From Melieria omissa (taxonomy: Eukaryota; Arthropoda; Insecta; Diptera; Ulidiidae): a DNA stretch of 64,000 bases. Below are positions 23,332 through 35,046 of the stretch, piece by piece (position 1 is the stretch's first letter; each line of letters starts with the position of its first letter). Below the pieces are notes generated by a model. It saw only the letters and a list, made by a program, of their open reading frames with translations, did no database searches and had not been told where the DNA came from. The stretch spans positions 26,825,783 to 26,889,782 of the forward strand of contig OZ020269.1 of assembly GCA_963971225.1 (NCBI GenBank), given 5' to 3'. Position numbers and translations under genes: made by a program.

Positions 23332-24101
23332 CATATCGCACACCCACTTCAAAAGTGACAGTGTTAATACTGTAGGAGATTTTAGTACCAATTTTGAATA
23401 AGTAAAAAATAAACACTTAAACACATTTTAATCCTGGCGTTCAAGTTAATTTCTGAGCTTTGATGTATACAGAGAGCTATAGTAGAATTTAATGGCGAAT
23501 ATTTTCGTGGTAAATGTTGTCCTTAAAAAGTCCTGTTTTACAGGACATTTTTGGCATTTTAGAAAAAAAGGTAAAATTGACCCATACACATAGGAGCTAC
23601 AGGGTTAAAATGCTCCACAAAAATGTTCTTCGTAGTATTTTACATCAAACTGCTGAACACATCATATACCTAAAATGTGAGGTTACATGGGTTTCGTATG
23701 CCGATCCACCATAAGAATAAGCAAAAAGAGGGAAACTTTGACCCCCCCTAAAAAAAAATTCAGACGTAAACTTTCAAAACGCCGATATACGTATATTTTT
23801 TTTTTGCCCCCTCTATCAGAATCCGTTGTCAGAACCTTGTTATTTTGTTTGTGTTGTGCAGTGTTATTGAATAAAAATATCATCAAAAAAGTCATAGCTA
23901 AAAATTTTTGATTTTCTAGTGTAAAATTAAAAAAAAAAATCTCTGTGAACTATCCTAAAGCCTAATTTGAGAGAATTTTCTACTAATGGTCTATGCCTTA
24001 TTAAAAAAAATTTTCATTCACCTCAAAAACTGTTTTTTGCGTTTTCTGAAAAAGTACAAATTTTTAGTTGTGTTACTTTTGAATCGGGTGTGCGATATGT
24101 G
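23332..24101. mobile_element. Unclassified TIR element, about 770 bp
   Basis: The left end CATATCGCACACCCACTTC (23332 on) and the right end read in reverse (CATATCGCACACCCGATTC, from 24101 inward) match over about 28 bp with 3-4 mismatches. No transposase is recognisable inside. Much of the interior (about 23430-23940) recurs in diverged form at 59847-60385. No clear target-site duplication was found. Confidence 0.6.
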
Positions 24102-24254
24102 AAATCGACTATAGAGTCTTCGTCAGCAATGGTTGGCGTATCATTTTCAGAATATTCTGACCAAAAACCACTTTGGCCACTAACGATTGAAGATTCCTTA
24201 CTCAAATAGATAAATCAAAGAAATTAAGGGTGGATAGCTCACACGCTAAGAAAA

Positions 24255-24400
24255 CCACCATTTAACATAACAAAAATGGCGTTTGAATGGAACCTTCAAG
24301 GGAGTAGAAGTCGAAAATTACTGACAAAACACCGGGAGGATATTGGTGCCTCACATAGTCGAGCTAGATGGAAAAGCCTTGTTGAGGCTACATGATCCCA
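24255..24400 (+). pseudogene. LINE 3' remnant (reverse transcriptase C-terminus)
   Basis: Translation of this stretch gives AFEWNLQGSRSRK followed by SRARWKSLVEAT, which matches the pattern of the extreme C-terminus of RTE/CR1-like LINE proteins (LxWNPQG.RxRGR... RW..LVEALCS). Stops interrupt it soon after. Confidence 0.45.
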
Positions 24401-24460
24401 AGTGCAGTGAATAGGTAGAAAAAAGTCGGGAAAAAAGCCGAAGATGACAATAAATGAAAC

Positions 24461-25082
24461 TATAGGGTGTTTTTTTAGAGGTTTGTTTTTCGAATAGAGA
24501 TAAAACTGGCATTTTGTGGTCAAATCTGGCAACTCTAATGTCATTTAGTTCAGTTTGGTTTGCCATTTCATCATGAACAGGTTGACAAAAGAACAACGCT
24601 TGCAAATCGTGCAAATTTATTTCGAAAATAATGGTTCAGTTCGCGAAGTTTACCGCAAGCTCCGTCCATTTTATGGTCGACATAATCGTCCATCAGAGCA
24701 AAATCGGTCCATCCATCGGTTAACCATGGGTCGTTTTCGCACTGCGTTTACTCTATGTGATAATACGCATCCGCAGAGACGTCGAACAGTGCGCACCGAA
24801 GAAACAATTGCCGCTGTAGAGCAAAATCTTGTAGAGGACCCGAATGAATCGATTCGCCACAGTGCACAGCAATTGGAGCTTTGTCCATCAACTTTAAACA
24901 TTGGACCTGTAGAATTGGCTTTATTCGAGCCAGCCGCGGCGGCCACATGCCCGAAATCATATTTAAACATTAATGGCATAAAATTATCCTTCCAATAAAG
25001 CCAAATTGATGGACATTAAAACGATTTTCTTGTGTTTTATTTCAATTCGAAGTTCTATACCTCTAAAAAAAACACCCTATAT
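24461..25082 (+). mobile_element. Mariner-derived MITE, copy 2 (rosa-like)
   Basis: Same TIRs and internal structure as the copy at 17569, including the junction that joins the DNA-binding part to the C-terminal tail. It carries a slightly longer open frame. The right TIR ends in CACCCTATATATATA, so the TA target is embedded in a TA run. Confidence 0.9.
24573..24998 (+). pseudogene. Internally deleted mariner transposase in MITE copy 2
   Basis: 141 residues from MNRLTKEQRLQ. It keeps the HTH region and a few residues more at the deletion junction (LELCPSTLNIGPVE) than copy 1. The catalytic domain is absent. Confidence 0.6.
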
Positions 25083-25098
25083 ATATAAGGAAAAGTAT

Positions 25099-25512
25099 TG
25101 TAACGATAAGACAGTCCGTCGCTGTGCAAAGCAACTCTGTCGCTACGCGCCGTGTTATAGTCCAACCTGGCAATGATGGCCGCGATAATACGGGAAACTT
25201 TTAGTTCAACCTGGCAATGATGGCTCGCGGTCCACTCTGGAATGTGCGAGAACGATCTGCGCGATAACCGGACAGGTATAAAAGCCAGCCGGGTACGGCG
25301 CAGCGAGTCAGTCTTGGTTTAGACAAGTGAAAGTGCCACATGGAGTAATTAAGCAAATAATTAAGTGTAAAGACAGTAAAGTGTGAAATTGGCGAAATAA
25401 AATGATTGTTGGTTTTCATTGACTGCGTTTGAGAAACTAAGTGTGTTTTGTTTATTTCAAATTACGCAATCCAGAGATACGTACTAGCCCACTAGAACTA
25501 GCATTCGTAACA
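25099..25512 (+). mobile_element. Solo LTR with 4-bp target-site duplication
   Basis: A 414-bp segment starting TGTAACG and ending CGTAACA is flanked by GTAT on both sides (25095-25098 and 25513-25516). Inside it are a TATA box (TATAAAAG, 25277-25284), an initiator-like TCAGT about 25 bp further (25308), and AATAAA (25396-25401), in LTR order U3-R-U5. A 4-bp duplication fits the gypsy or copia group less well than BEL (usually 5), so a gypsy-type origin is inferred. No internal retroviral sequence adjoins, so it is a recombined solo LTR. Confidence 0.85.
25277..25284 (+). promoter_or_regulatory. TATA box of the solo LTR
   Basis: TATAAAAG lies in a GC-balanced U3 region, with an arthropod initiator-like TCAGT at 25308, the expected distance downstream. 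Confidence 0.7.
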
Positions 25513-25516
25513 GTAT

Positions 25517-27992
25517 CAACATTTGAACAGAAGGAAAATGTTTTCTAGTGAAGGGTTCGGAATGATGCACAACTTGTGTGGTTTTAACACTGTCTATTTA
25601 TCAGTAAGATTTGCTGAAAATTGTATATAGGTAGTCACGATGACTCCTTTTGGGCATTTAAGGCAAATTTTGCAAAATTGGGGTAAAAAATGTGTTTAAA
25701 ATATATTATTTATTCCATTTAATTTTAAAAATTAGTAAAAGTCACGTACGATTTTTTTTAAAAAGCAATGCAATAAAAGTTATAACCTCAATGTAGTCAA
25801 AATTACTACTTACTTAGGCATTCTACTGTTAATGGCGAAACTGCTCGACTTTACAATAATTTTGAATTGGTTGTGTATAGAAGAGGTTGGAGTAGCATTG
25901 GTTCAGTTTTAAAGTATTTCAACATTTTTGTGTTGCATTCATATCGAAATAAATCTCATCGTTTTCAGTTCATAAGAAATGGTTTGAGAAACACTAAAAA
26001 ATAAAGCTTAAAGGAGGCCATTTTGAAATATAAAATGTGTACATAAATTAAAAATAATACAAACCAAAGTGTTTGGTTATTGATCTTTGAGACACTTTGA
26101 ACCATTCTTAATTTATTTTGTAATCATCATAAATTCACTTAAATTACCTTAAACATAACTAGAAAAGTTTCTGTGCCAACAAAAGCCAAAAATATTGGAA
26201 TATCATTTTGACACTTTGGCACCTAATCACTTTTTAATTAAAGCGTAAGGATTGACGTGCAATGTTTGTATTTTTGGCTCAAACACTTTAATTGGACATT
26301 GTGCGCTTCGGTTATTTGCAAGCACACGCACATACGTATGTATCTCCATGTGTGTATGTGTTTCTGGTGGTCGTTGTATTAAGGTCCTGGCTGTGTTATG
26401 GTTCAGAGTGTCACTTTGCAAATTTAATGCCCAAATTGAAACTTGGCCAGCTGATGTCGTTCCATACACATGCACACACTTTCATACATTTGTATGTATG
26501 TGTACGTACTCGTGTGTTTGGGCCGGTTTGCTGTGCCATGGGCAGGATTTCCATATTAAGTTCTTAAGCGGAAGACTATTGAAATTTTTATGAAAGCGCA
26601 ACATTCTGCACACATTTTCGGTTTCGCCGCGTAGCCGAAACCGAAACCGAGTGAACAAAAACCATCTATGAATTTTGCAAACAGTTCAACATTTAAGTGG
26701 TCCAAACCAGTGCTGAGCGGCTGAGTAGGCTGAGTAGGCATTCTCGTCGTTGGCATTGTCACTTTGGTGTTCTCGCGCTTTGGCGGCGCTTCCACTCGAG
26801 CTGCGCAAATATGACCCGCTGCAGTCCGAAACAATTTCATTTTCCCTTACAGCGTGAATGACCGCATCAGCAGAAAAAGTGCAACTTACACACAAACACA
26901 CACACACACACAGCGCGTACTGATGAGTTCGACCTAATGGAAAATTCGTACAACGGAAAGCAAATTGACCACAAAAGTGCAAACAAGTGTGGAAAAACTA
27001 AAGTGCTGGCGCTGGACGTCGACGTTGTGCTGAAGTAAAGTTTAACTACGCTTTAAATAAAGTTAAATAAATTCGCTGTCGTAGGTAGGCGTTGGCATGT
27101 ATGTGTGTGTGTGTTTGTGTTAGTTTATTTCATGTTTACTCTGCTTTATAATTTATTTACTTTGCCAACAATGTGTTCAAGGTTTCAGCGGGCAGTTTTG
27201 GTCGCTGTGCTTTTTCGAAGCGTCTAAACGGGGTCAGGCGTTTGTGTATTTTGCGACTAAAATCGCTTCCCGTACATTTTGGCTACCCAAGTATTTTTGT
27301 CGAGTTTTTGATTTGAACTTGGCTAACTGGAAACAAGCAATGAATAAGGTGAGTAAAGGGGGAAAAGGCTGAATGTTTTTGGCCTTTTGCCAAAATGCTG
27401 TTGCAGCTTAAAGGCTCTTTAATTCATTCTACACGAAACGAACGAACTTTTGTATGATTTTGTTGTGTTGTGTGGTGTTGTGAATGAAAGTTAGAGGAAC
27501 GCGAGTGAGTAGTCGATGCATACATTTATAACAGGAAACATCAGGAGAAACATTTGCCGTGGCTCAGTGATTGGGTCACAAGTCGATTTGAATAATTAAA
27601 CAATTATGGAAGTTTTCATTGTGGCAACTGGTCTCGTAAAAATTAGTCTCAGACTTCTGTGTGTGGATATATAATTAGGTGAGATCCAATCATTTGTGAG
27701 TTCAATTAGGATGCATTAAGGTCAGAGAAACATATCTGTGGAATTTTGACAAAAGCACTTAAGTCGACTTAAGTCAAATTTCCAATTTTTTTAATCATAA
27801 AGAAACAATGTACAGACGCTTCTATTGGTGTAATCGTGTTGTTTCTATGACATTTAGTTACAGAGATATGATGTGTATAATTTAAACTTTTTTCGAGTTT
27901 TGTATGAGATTTGGTCTGCACCTCATCAGTTTTTTCGCTCTCCTGAACATTTTGAAAATTAGACTTAGGTTGTTTTGTCAAAATGCCACAGA
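25517..27992. other. Gene-poor region with microsatellites
   Basis: No coding gene is supported. It contains a CA run (about 26888-26911), TG runs (about 27099-27120), ACATACGTATG-type words and AT-rich stretches. Confidence 0.4.
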
Positions 27993-27994
27993 TA

Positions 27995-29302
27995 TAAAGG
28001 GTTTTTCAATAAGAGCGCTACAAAAGTTTTTTTAAATAAAACAAAAACGGTTTTGGATATCAATGAAATTCTTTATTCCTGTGAAAGTACATTCGATGCC
28101 ATTATGTATGGAACTCGATTTCTCTTGCATGGCCACCACGGGCACGCTTGCAGAAGTCCAGACGCTGAACCCAATTTTCGACGGTTTTTAAGCATAAATC
28201 GGCCGATACTGCCGCAATTTCACGTTCGATATTCGTACGAAGTTCATCAATCGTCGCTGGCTTGTTGGCATAGACCTTAGACTTGACGTAGCCCCACAGG
28301 AAATAGTCCAACGGCGTCAAATCGCACGACCGAGGCGGCCAATTGACTGGACCATGTCGTGAGATAACACGTTCACCAAACTTGGTTTTCAATAAATCGA
28401 TTGTGCGATGCGCTGTGTGGCTGTGTGGCGCCGTCCTGTTGAAACCACATATTGTCCAAGTCCATATCATCCAATTCGGGCCAAAAATATTCGGTTATCA
28501 TTGAACGGTAGCGATTCCCAGTCACAGTAACGTGCCGGTCTTGATCATCACGAAAGAAGTACGGCCCAATGACGCCCCCGGCCCATAAACCGCACCAAAC
28601 CGTAATTTTTTCGGGATGCAATGGTGACTCATGGAGTACGTGTGGATTGCTGCCTGACCAATAACGCATATTCTGTTTGTTGACAAATCCATTGAGCCAA
28701 AAATGGGCCTCATCGCTAAAGATGATTTTACGGTGAAAATCTGGATCATTTTCAAATTGTTGTTGAGCCCAATTTACGAATGTGCGTCGCTTCAAATGGT
28801 CCAACGGCTTCAGTTCTTGCGTCAATTTGATCTTGTAAGGATGTAGGCCAAGATCTTTTCGCAAAATTCGCCACAACGACGTCACAGAAATGCCCAACGC
28901 TTGAGAACGACGTGTGAGAGACACATTTGGGCTTTCTTGAACTGAAGCCTCAGCGGCAGCAATATTCTCGACACTACGGGCACTTCTTTGTCTCACTGGC
29001 ACGGGAACATTTTGTACTGTGCCTGTGGATTGAAATTTTTCCACTAGACGCTCAATTGTTGATCTGGCAGGACAATTATGACGACCATAAATTGGACGTA
29101 GCGCTCTTAAAGTTGAGGCCACTGACTCCGAATTTCGGTAGTAAATTTTAATAATTTCGACTCGTTGTTGGACCGTATATCTTTCCATGATGAAATGGCA
29201 AACCTTACTGAAGAGAAATGTCAAAAGAGCGGAAAAAAATATGGCGTCGTTTGCTGTCCCTATCGGTCTACTTTTGTAGCGCTCCTTTTGAAAAACCCGT
29301 TA
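27995..29302 (-). mobile_element. Mariner element of the rosa (DD41D) type, nearly complete
   Basis: The ends match as inverted repeats of about 35 bp. The left reads TATAAAGGGTTTTTCAATAA and then GAGCGCTACAAAAG; the right, reversed, reads TATAACGGGTTTTTCAAAAG and then GAGCGCTACAAAAG. TA lies at both sides. The transposase occupies almost the whole interior on the minus strand. The 1.3-kb length is normal for mariner. Confidence 0.92.
28102..29188 (-). pseudogene. Rosa-type mariner transposase, one frameshift
   Basis: The reading starts MERYTVQQRVEIIKIYYRNS (Met complementary to 29186-29188) and has the paired HTH region. The catalytic part has FSDEAHFWLNG (first Asp), WFQQDGAT (second Asp) and CDLTPLDYFLWG; counting from the second Asp to the last Asp of LDYFLWG gives about 41 intervening residues, the DD41D spacing of rosa elements. 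The C-terminal tail is RARGGHAREIEFHT. A single-base shift in a CACACAGCCACACA stretch at about 28418-28432 splits it into two frames. All catalytic residues remain, so the break looks recent. Confidence 0.9.
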
Positions 29303-29339
29303 TATATAATTTTTAAGACAGGTCTTGTTGAGCCGATCA

Positions 29340-29684
29340 AGAATACGTAATATACATTTCGATATATAATGAATCCAGTACTGCGATTTATATTAATGAC
29401 TTAAAAAATAAAAGTTACTGACTGATTTTTATTGATGGCTTAACAATAAAAGTCATTTAATGATTTTATAAATAAATTTTATGATTTTATAAATAAAAGT
29501 CACTAAATGATTTTAAATGATGGCTTGGAAAATAAAAGTCAATGACTGATTGTTATTGATGACTTGTTTATATAAAAGTCACTAATAATTGTTATCATAG
29601 GACAACTAAATTAAAATCGAAAAAAACTGTTATTTATGGACTAATTAAAAAAATACCAAAAATAATTGTTAAAAAATAACTGTT
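29340..29684. repeat. Degenerate AT-rich tandem repeat, interrupted by a MITE
   Basis: The words AATAAAAGTCA, TGACTGATT and TTGATGGCTT recur every 50-60 bp. The pattern resumes at 30291-30360 (GAGTCATTTAATAAAAGTCA) on the other side of MITE copy 3, so the MITE landed in a pre-existing array. Confidence 0.6.
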
Positions 29685-30289
29685 ATATAGGGTGTTTTTT
29701 TTAGAGGTTTGTTTTTCGAATAGAGATAAAACTGGCATTTTGTGGTCAAATCTGGCAACTCTAATGTCATTTATGTTCAGTTTGGTTTGCCATTTCATCA
29801 TGAACAGGTTCACAAAAGAACAACGCTTGCAAATCGTGCAAATTTATTTCGAAAATAATGGTTCAGTTCGCGAAGTTTACCGCAAGCTCCGTCCATTTTA
29901 CGGTCGACATCGTCCATCAGAGCAATTAATTCGGTTAACCATGGGTCGTTTTCGCACTACGTTTACTCTATGTGATAATACGCATCCGCAGAGACGTCGA
30001 ACAGTGCGCACCGAAGAAACAATTGCCGCTGTAGAGCAAAATGTTGAAGAGGACCCGAATGAATCGATTCGCCACCGTGCACAGCAATTGGAGCTTTGTC
30101 CATCAACTGAAAATTGGACCTGTAGAATTGGCTTTATTCGAGCCAGCCGCGGCGGCCACATGCCCGAAATCATATTTAAACATTAATGGCATAAAATTAT
30201 CCTTCCAATAAAGCCAAATTGATAGACATTAAAACATTCTTGTGTTTTATTTCAATTCAAAGTTCTATACCTTAAAAAAAAACACCCTA
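29685..30289 (+). mobile_element. Mariner-derived MITE, copy 3 (rosa-like)
   Basis: Same TIRs and deletion structure as the copies at 17569 and 24461, with small internal deletions (CATCGTCCATCAGAGCAATTAATTCGG region) and a slightly altered right TIR. Confidence 0.9.
29800..30186 (+). pseudogene. Internally deleted mariner transposase in MITE copy 3
   Basis: 128 residues from MNRFTKEQRLQ. It has the same domain content as copies 1 and 2. The losses relative to copy 2 are multiples of three or compensating, so the frame is again open. Confidence 0.6.
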
Positions 30290-30290
30290 T

Positions 30291-33190
30291 AGGTTGAGTC
30301 ATTTAATAAAAGTCAAAAAATAACTCTTAAACATTGGTTTTTATAATAAAACTTATAACTGTTACGGTCCCTGATTCAAATGAACAACACAAATAAAACA
30401 AATAAATTGGAATGTTTTTATGGGTTAAACATTTTTTAATGAAAAATATTTTGTTTTGTGAAAATGGTGCCGCTTTTGCTTGTTTGTTTTCTTGGTTTTG
30501 TGTTAAATTTAGAAAAGCATTTCGAAGGTCGTATAGTGAAAGAATCGCGGAAAAATTTACAAAACAAAAAAACGAGAGTCATGCAATGTGCAGTGGGCCT
30601 GTGTACACAAAATAATGAAAACAACATGAGTGGCGACGTGCTTTTCAAATTGGAAATAGAAAAAAAAAATTATAAAATAACAAAAAGCGAATAAATATTT
30701 AATTTTGTCCCACTGTGTTGCTTTCTCAAACATTTTATAAATATTTTCAGCCAATGCATTGGGAGACAATTTTGTATGACGTCAGCGGTGCGGCTTCAAA
30801 TTTCTCTCTTCTATTCAATGAATCTTGGGTCAAACTAGCTCAATTTGGACTCAGTGTGTTCTTGATCGAGAGCTGCAACTTCTACGTACCTACATATTTA
30901 TACCTAAGTATAAGTATATACCTATATAAGTATATACGTACCTATAAACCTAAGTATAAGAAGGCCGATTGGTTTGGATTACGGGAGAATGGTGTTTTAA
31001 ATTTTATTTTGTTTTTATTCCTTGTTCACTCCTCACTGGAGCTTCAATAAGACTCTTCCATCGTACACGATTCTGGGCTGTTGTTTTCGCACCGTCCCAT
31101 TTGGTGTTTTTAATTATGACCCATGAAAAAGTTCATACAAATCCAAAGTTATTCACTAATATATCTGTTTATGTTGGTGATTAAATGGGTCAAATAACGT
31201 CATTGGAACAAAAAAAAATGTTTACATTCACTTTTAAAAATCAATTCCTCAAGGTCACTGAAATATAATAACTTAGAACAAGCAGCAAAAAAACTCAATT
31301 GAAGTCTTAAAACCAATGTTTTGTTAACATTGTGTGTCAATTGTTGCCTGAATTATTCATTTTTGTAGAGTTAAACATCTAACCTCATAACGATCTTTAA
31401 ACTTTCGCCCTGTTACGCACTTAAGTCAGCTGCTTGCATTATACTTACGCAAGCCTTACGTGTCACACATTTTATAGTTTCGTTTCAGCGTAAATTTGGG
31501 GCGCTTTGACTGGCAACATTTGGTGGCAAAGACACATCCGTTTTTTTAGTGCCGGGAAAAAAAAACCCAAACGTAGAAAACGCACAAAACTTGAAGCAAA
31601 CAGCTGGTTGTGAAATAAGCAGCAACAGCAATCAAAGTAAAAACAACAATGCCACAACAACAACAATAGCTGCAAATAAACGACACAACCCGCCGCCAAT
31701 AGCAGCAAATGTATTGCTCCCTTTTACCGCATTTTGTCCTTGTCGTCGTCGTTGTTGTTGTTGTTGGTTTTAGTTGTTTGTTTGTTTGGCATTTTTGGCC
31801 TTTTCGTGAAGCGAACTGCCAAAAGGCTTGTGAAATGTGCAAAAATAATGCAGCGTAATATAGAAGGAGGTGAGTGCCCCCGACGACGAGGCGCTACTAG
31901 GTGCCGGTCTAGCGGCCAACAAGTGCGTTAAACAGGCGAAGAAGGTGGGAAGGTGCGCTGCGCTGAGGCCGGAGGTGAAAAAGTTAAAACATGCCCAAGT
32001 GATGAAGGTTGAAGCGAGTTCATGTATTTTACATGAAGCTGCGTCTGGTTGCTTGCGCATTATGGTCACTAAGTGTGTGTGTGTGTGTGTGAGTGTGAGT
32101 GTGTTTCTGTTCGAGTGCGGGTATGCAACTTGGCTTGAGTCTTTTTGTGAAATATGAACCTGTTTGATTTTTCGCCGCTTTCTGTAACTTTTTGGCAAAT
32201 AACAGAAAATCATGCAAGCATGATGGAGCAGATTATACGTTGTCCCTGGCGCAGAGGCCACGCAGCCGAAAGCATCTGAAGAGACAGTTAACGAGGGTAA
32301 GCGGCGGAGTAATTTAACTCGTGGCACCTTTTTTTAGCAGCTGTACAGAATCACTATGTGACTGAGTGCTTGACTGACTGACTGACTGTCAGAGTGAACG
32401 CGTGTGCGATGTTGTAGCGTCGAGCAAAGTGCCACAACACAAAAGTTTGTTAAATGGGTAAAAGTTGGCAATGTTGATTAAACGGAATGCTGCAAGCAAA
32501 GTCAGCCGCATCCCTGTGGCTGTCAACCCTCTCAGTAGGAGGGGAGTTGCGAAATTTCGCTGCAACTCAATTTAACTTGATTCACTCTGAATTGATTGTG
32601 TCATAATAATCAAGTTTTATTATGCATAAAATATAGTATACTTTTGGGCTTATATCTTAACTTTACAACGCTGATAAAGTGATAACAGGATAACAGGAAG
32701 TTATTCGATGGCTTTTGTTTACTCATTGCCGCAACCTGCAACGAAAGGGGTAAATATAAAAAATTTTATTAAAAAATTTGAATTTAAAAGTATTAAAAAT
32801 TGTTTAATTGCGTTTTTATTTTAAAAAACTTTTTTTTTTACTGTTTTATAAAAATAAATTACAAATTTTGTTTTAAAAAAGAATTTTTAAAATAAAAATA
32901 ATATTTATATATATAAATAAATGATTTTTTTTTATTTAATTATTTTGTATTACATTACATTATTATTTTTTTTTTATTACATTACATTTAATTTGTTGTC
33001 TTTTAATTAATAAACAAAGTTGTTTATTCATGAATCGGATACAAAATAAGGTTTTATATTTTTTTTTTATGTTTTATTATTTCAATCTTTTTTATGCTTT
33101 CATTGAATAAGCAAATTTGTTTTTTAATTATTTTTTTTTTATAAATAATCATTTTTTTTAATTTGTTTTTAATTTGTATGATCTTTTTGT
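30291..33190. other. Gene-poor, increasingly AT-rich region
   Basis: No supported gene. It contains a TAAGTATA/TATACGTA-type simple stretch near 30890-30960, a GT run near 32069-32090, CAA/CAG-rich words near 31620-31680, and an extremely AT-rich block from 32755 to the LINE target site. Confidence 0.4.
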
Positions 33191-33846
33191 TATATCTATT
33201 TTTTGGGGATCAGGGTTTGGATCCACAAGGCAAAGCACCTGACTGCACGGATGTAGACGTGGTCCACATCTTCGGCTGCGATCCTTGTGGGTACCAGGCC
33301 AAGTGGACTCAACGCCTTCACGAAGGTTGCTTCTGGTGACCGGGCGGTCCCCGGGCGGCTGTTGAAGCTTGTCTTCTCAGCTGGCGAAGTTTGAGCTGCG
33401 GAAATCCAGGAGCGTCTGACCCACAGTGGGCGGCTCCCTGGTCAGCGTCTGATCTCCATGTTAGGAGCGGCTGTTTCTTATCATCTTTTGGTGGCGTGAT
33501 AGATGTCAAAGAAACGCCACAGGGGAAGGCGACCCCCTTCATCAAAACCATTCTGGAGGGCTCCCATAAGGACTCTTTTACGGTGCAGGGAGTCGGATCC
33601 CCAGTACCGGCGGTAGACAGTGGGCGAGCGGGCTGTCTGGCGTCGTCATCCAACGACCGCTTAGGCTGTGCAGCGGGACCCCAGGCTGTGCAGTCTACAA
33701 ATGCTACTGGGAAGCAGGAGGCGCCCAAACCTGCATTAAGCAGGCAAAAGGCGCAGGAGTCCACAGCACAGGATGGTCCCTCACTTTCGGGGGTGGTGCC
33801 TCAGCTCCGGGGCCTTCGACTCGACGCTGCTATAGAGGGGGAATCT

Positions 33847-35046
33847 ATGATTCTCTCGCAAAGTAGCGGCGCCGGGTCGGTGGACTCTGAGGCGGAGGCG
33901 GCACTCCTGGAGGAGGGAGACCGACCTGCGGCCACTGGCTCCATTCCTGGTATCTTACCGGCGGGGGAACGCAAGGCGAGCAGTGCTGCGAAGAAAGCCA
34001 GAAATGGCTACCGGCGCTCTCTTGCGTTTCTCCGCAGAGTGAGCAAAGAGCCTGGATCCTTGTCCGATAAGGAGAAGGATCTGGTAAGGAAGCACCAGAA
34101 GATCGTGGCTAGATTCGAAAAGAAACAGGCGGCGATTTCTGGTGCAAAATGCACGGCCGTTGCAGCAACGCCTGGTGACAGTGCCACGGCTGCATGGCCC
34201 ACCGAAGGTGCAGTGGAGGCGGAAAAGCCTAGAAACAAGGCCACATCCTCCGTCACTGCACGGATGGGAGTAAAGACGGGGACGGCAAAGCCTGGAAACA
34301 GTGCTGCGGTCGCCCCGTCAAATGAGACTGGTCAGAGACCCACCACCTCTTCAAGGCCCACTTCCACCACGGTGGAAAAGGCCGTAAAAAGGGGAAGATC
34401 GGGTGACGATCAGCCGACAGGGGAGGGGAAAAAGCTGAAGCCCTCAGCTAGCTTCTCTTCCCCACAGGAGTTGCAGATAGCCGTGGTGGACCGGAGCGAT
34501 CCTGATGGGAAAATTCGCCCGGAAAACTGGCTTTCTGTAGAGGCGCGCATTCTGCGAGCGATGCTCGAGGCGGCTGACGGCGAAATTGACTTCGACGGCG
34601 CTGGCTGGCAGAAGGGTGTCAAAATCGTCGGTTGTGGCAACAAGGAGTCCCTCAACTTCTTGGTGCGCACTATCGGCGGTCTTGAGCCCCTCTGGCAGGG
34701 GGCGAAACTCGAGGTCATACCCCGTGACCGTCTGCCACTCCGGCCTATCGTCACACTGTGGGTCCCCCCTCCAGTTATGGAGGACGCCGACACGGTGAAG
34801 CTGATTGGCCGGCAGAATAGTGGCCTGAACACAGGAGAGTGGAGAATTGTATCCTCCACTACTTGTAAAAATGAGGCGGGCAAGGACATCGTGATCGCGG
34901 TAGATCAATCGTCCTTTGCCCATCTGCGGGACTCCCTGGGAGTTGTTAAGTTCGGTTTGGGTTCCCTCAAAGCTCGCTTCCCTAACAAGGAGCGCGCCAC
35001 ACAAGGGAAGGCTGAAGGTAGTGCAGATAAACCTGCACCACTCTAA
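33847..35046 (+). CDS. LINE ORF1 (gag-like protein, DUF4780-type)
   Basis: The open frame extends back to 33391, but the first ATG in frame is at 33847 (MILSQSSGAGS), giving 399 residues; the earlier part would need a non-ATG start. The N-terminal half is Ala/Lys/Ser-rich with a basic helix (RKASSAAKKARNGYRRSLAF). The C-terminal half (SPQELQIAVVDRSDPDGKI to FGLGSLKARF) looks like the DUF4780-type domain common in insect LINE ORF1 proteins, including the segment VTLWVPPPVMEDADTV. No CCHC zinc knuckle is seen. It presumably packages the element RNA. Confidence 0.85.
   Translation: MILSQSSGAGSVDSEAEAALLEEGDRPAATGSIPGILPAGERKASSAAKKARNGYRRSLAFLRRVSKEPGSLSDKEKDLVRKHQKIVARFEKKQAAISGAKCTAVAATPGDSATAAWPTEGAVEAEKPRNKATSSVTARMGVKTGTAKPGNSAAVAPSNETGQRPTTSSRPTSTTVEKAVKRGRSGDDQPTGEGKKLKPSASFSSPQELQIAVVDRSDPDGKIRPENWLSVEARILRAMLEAADGEIDFDGAGWQKGVKIVGCGNKESLNFLVRTIGGLEPLWQGAKLEVIPRDRLPLRPIVTLWVPPPVMEDADTVKLIGRQNSGLNTGEWRIVSSTTCKNEAGKDIVIAVDQSSFAHLRDSLGVVKFGLGSLKARFPNKERATQGKAEGSADKPAPL

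Noticed and set aside
31770..32327. Minus-strand ORF starting after a TCTCTTCAG acceptor, considered as the missing last exon of the proximal ACE-like gene
   Set aside because: A Cys/Gly/Leu pattern vaguely like the distal gene's tail is present, but the frame runs on through a CA-repeat and the match is too short to support.
33391..33846. Upstream extension of LINE ORF1
   Set aside because: No ATG in frame; kept out of the CDS although the frame is open.
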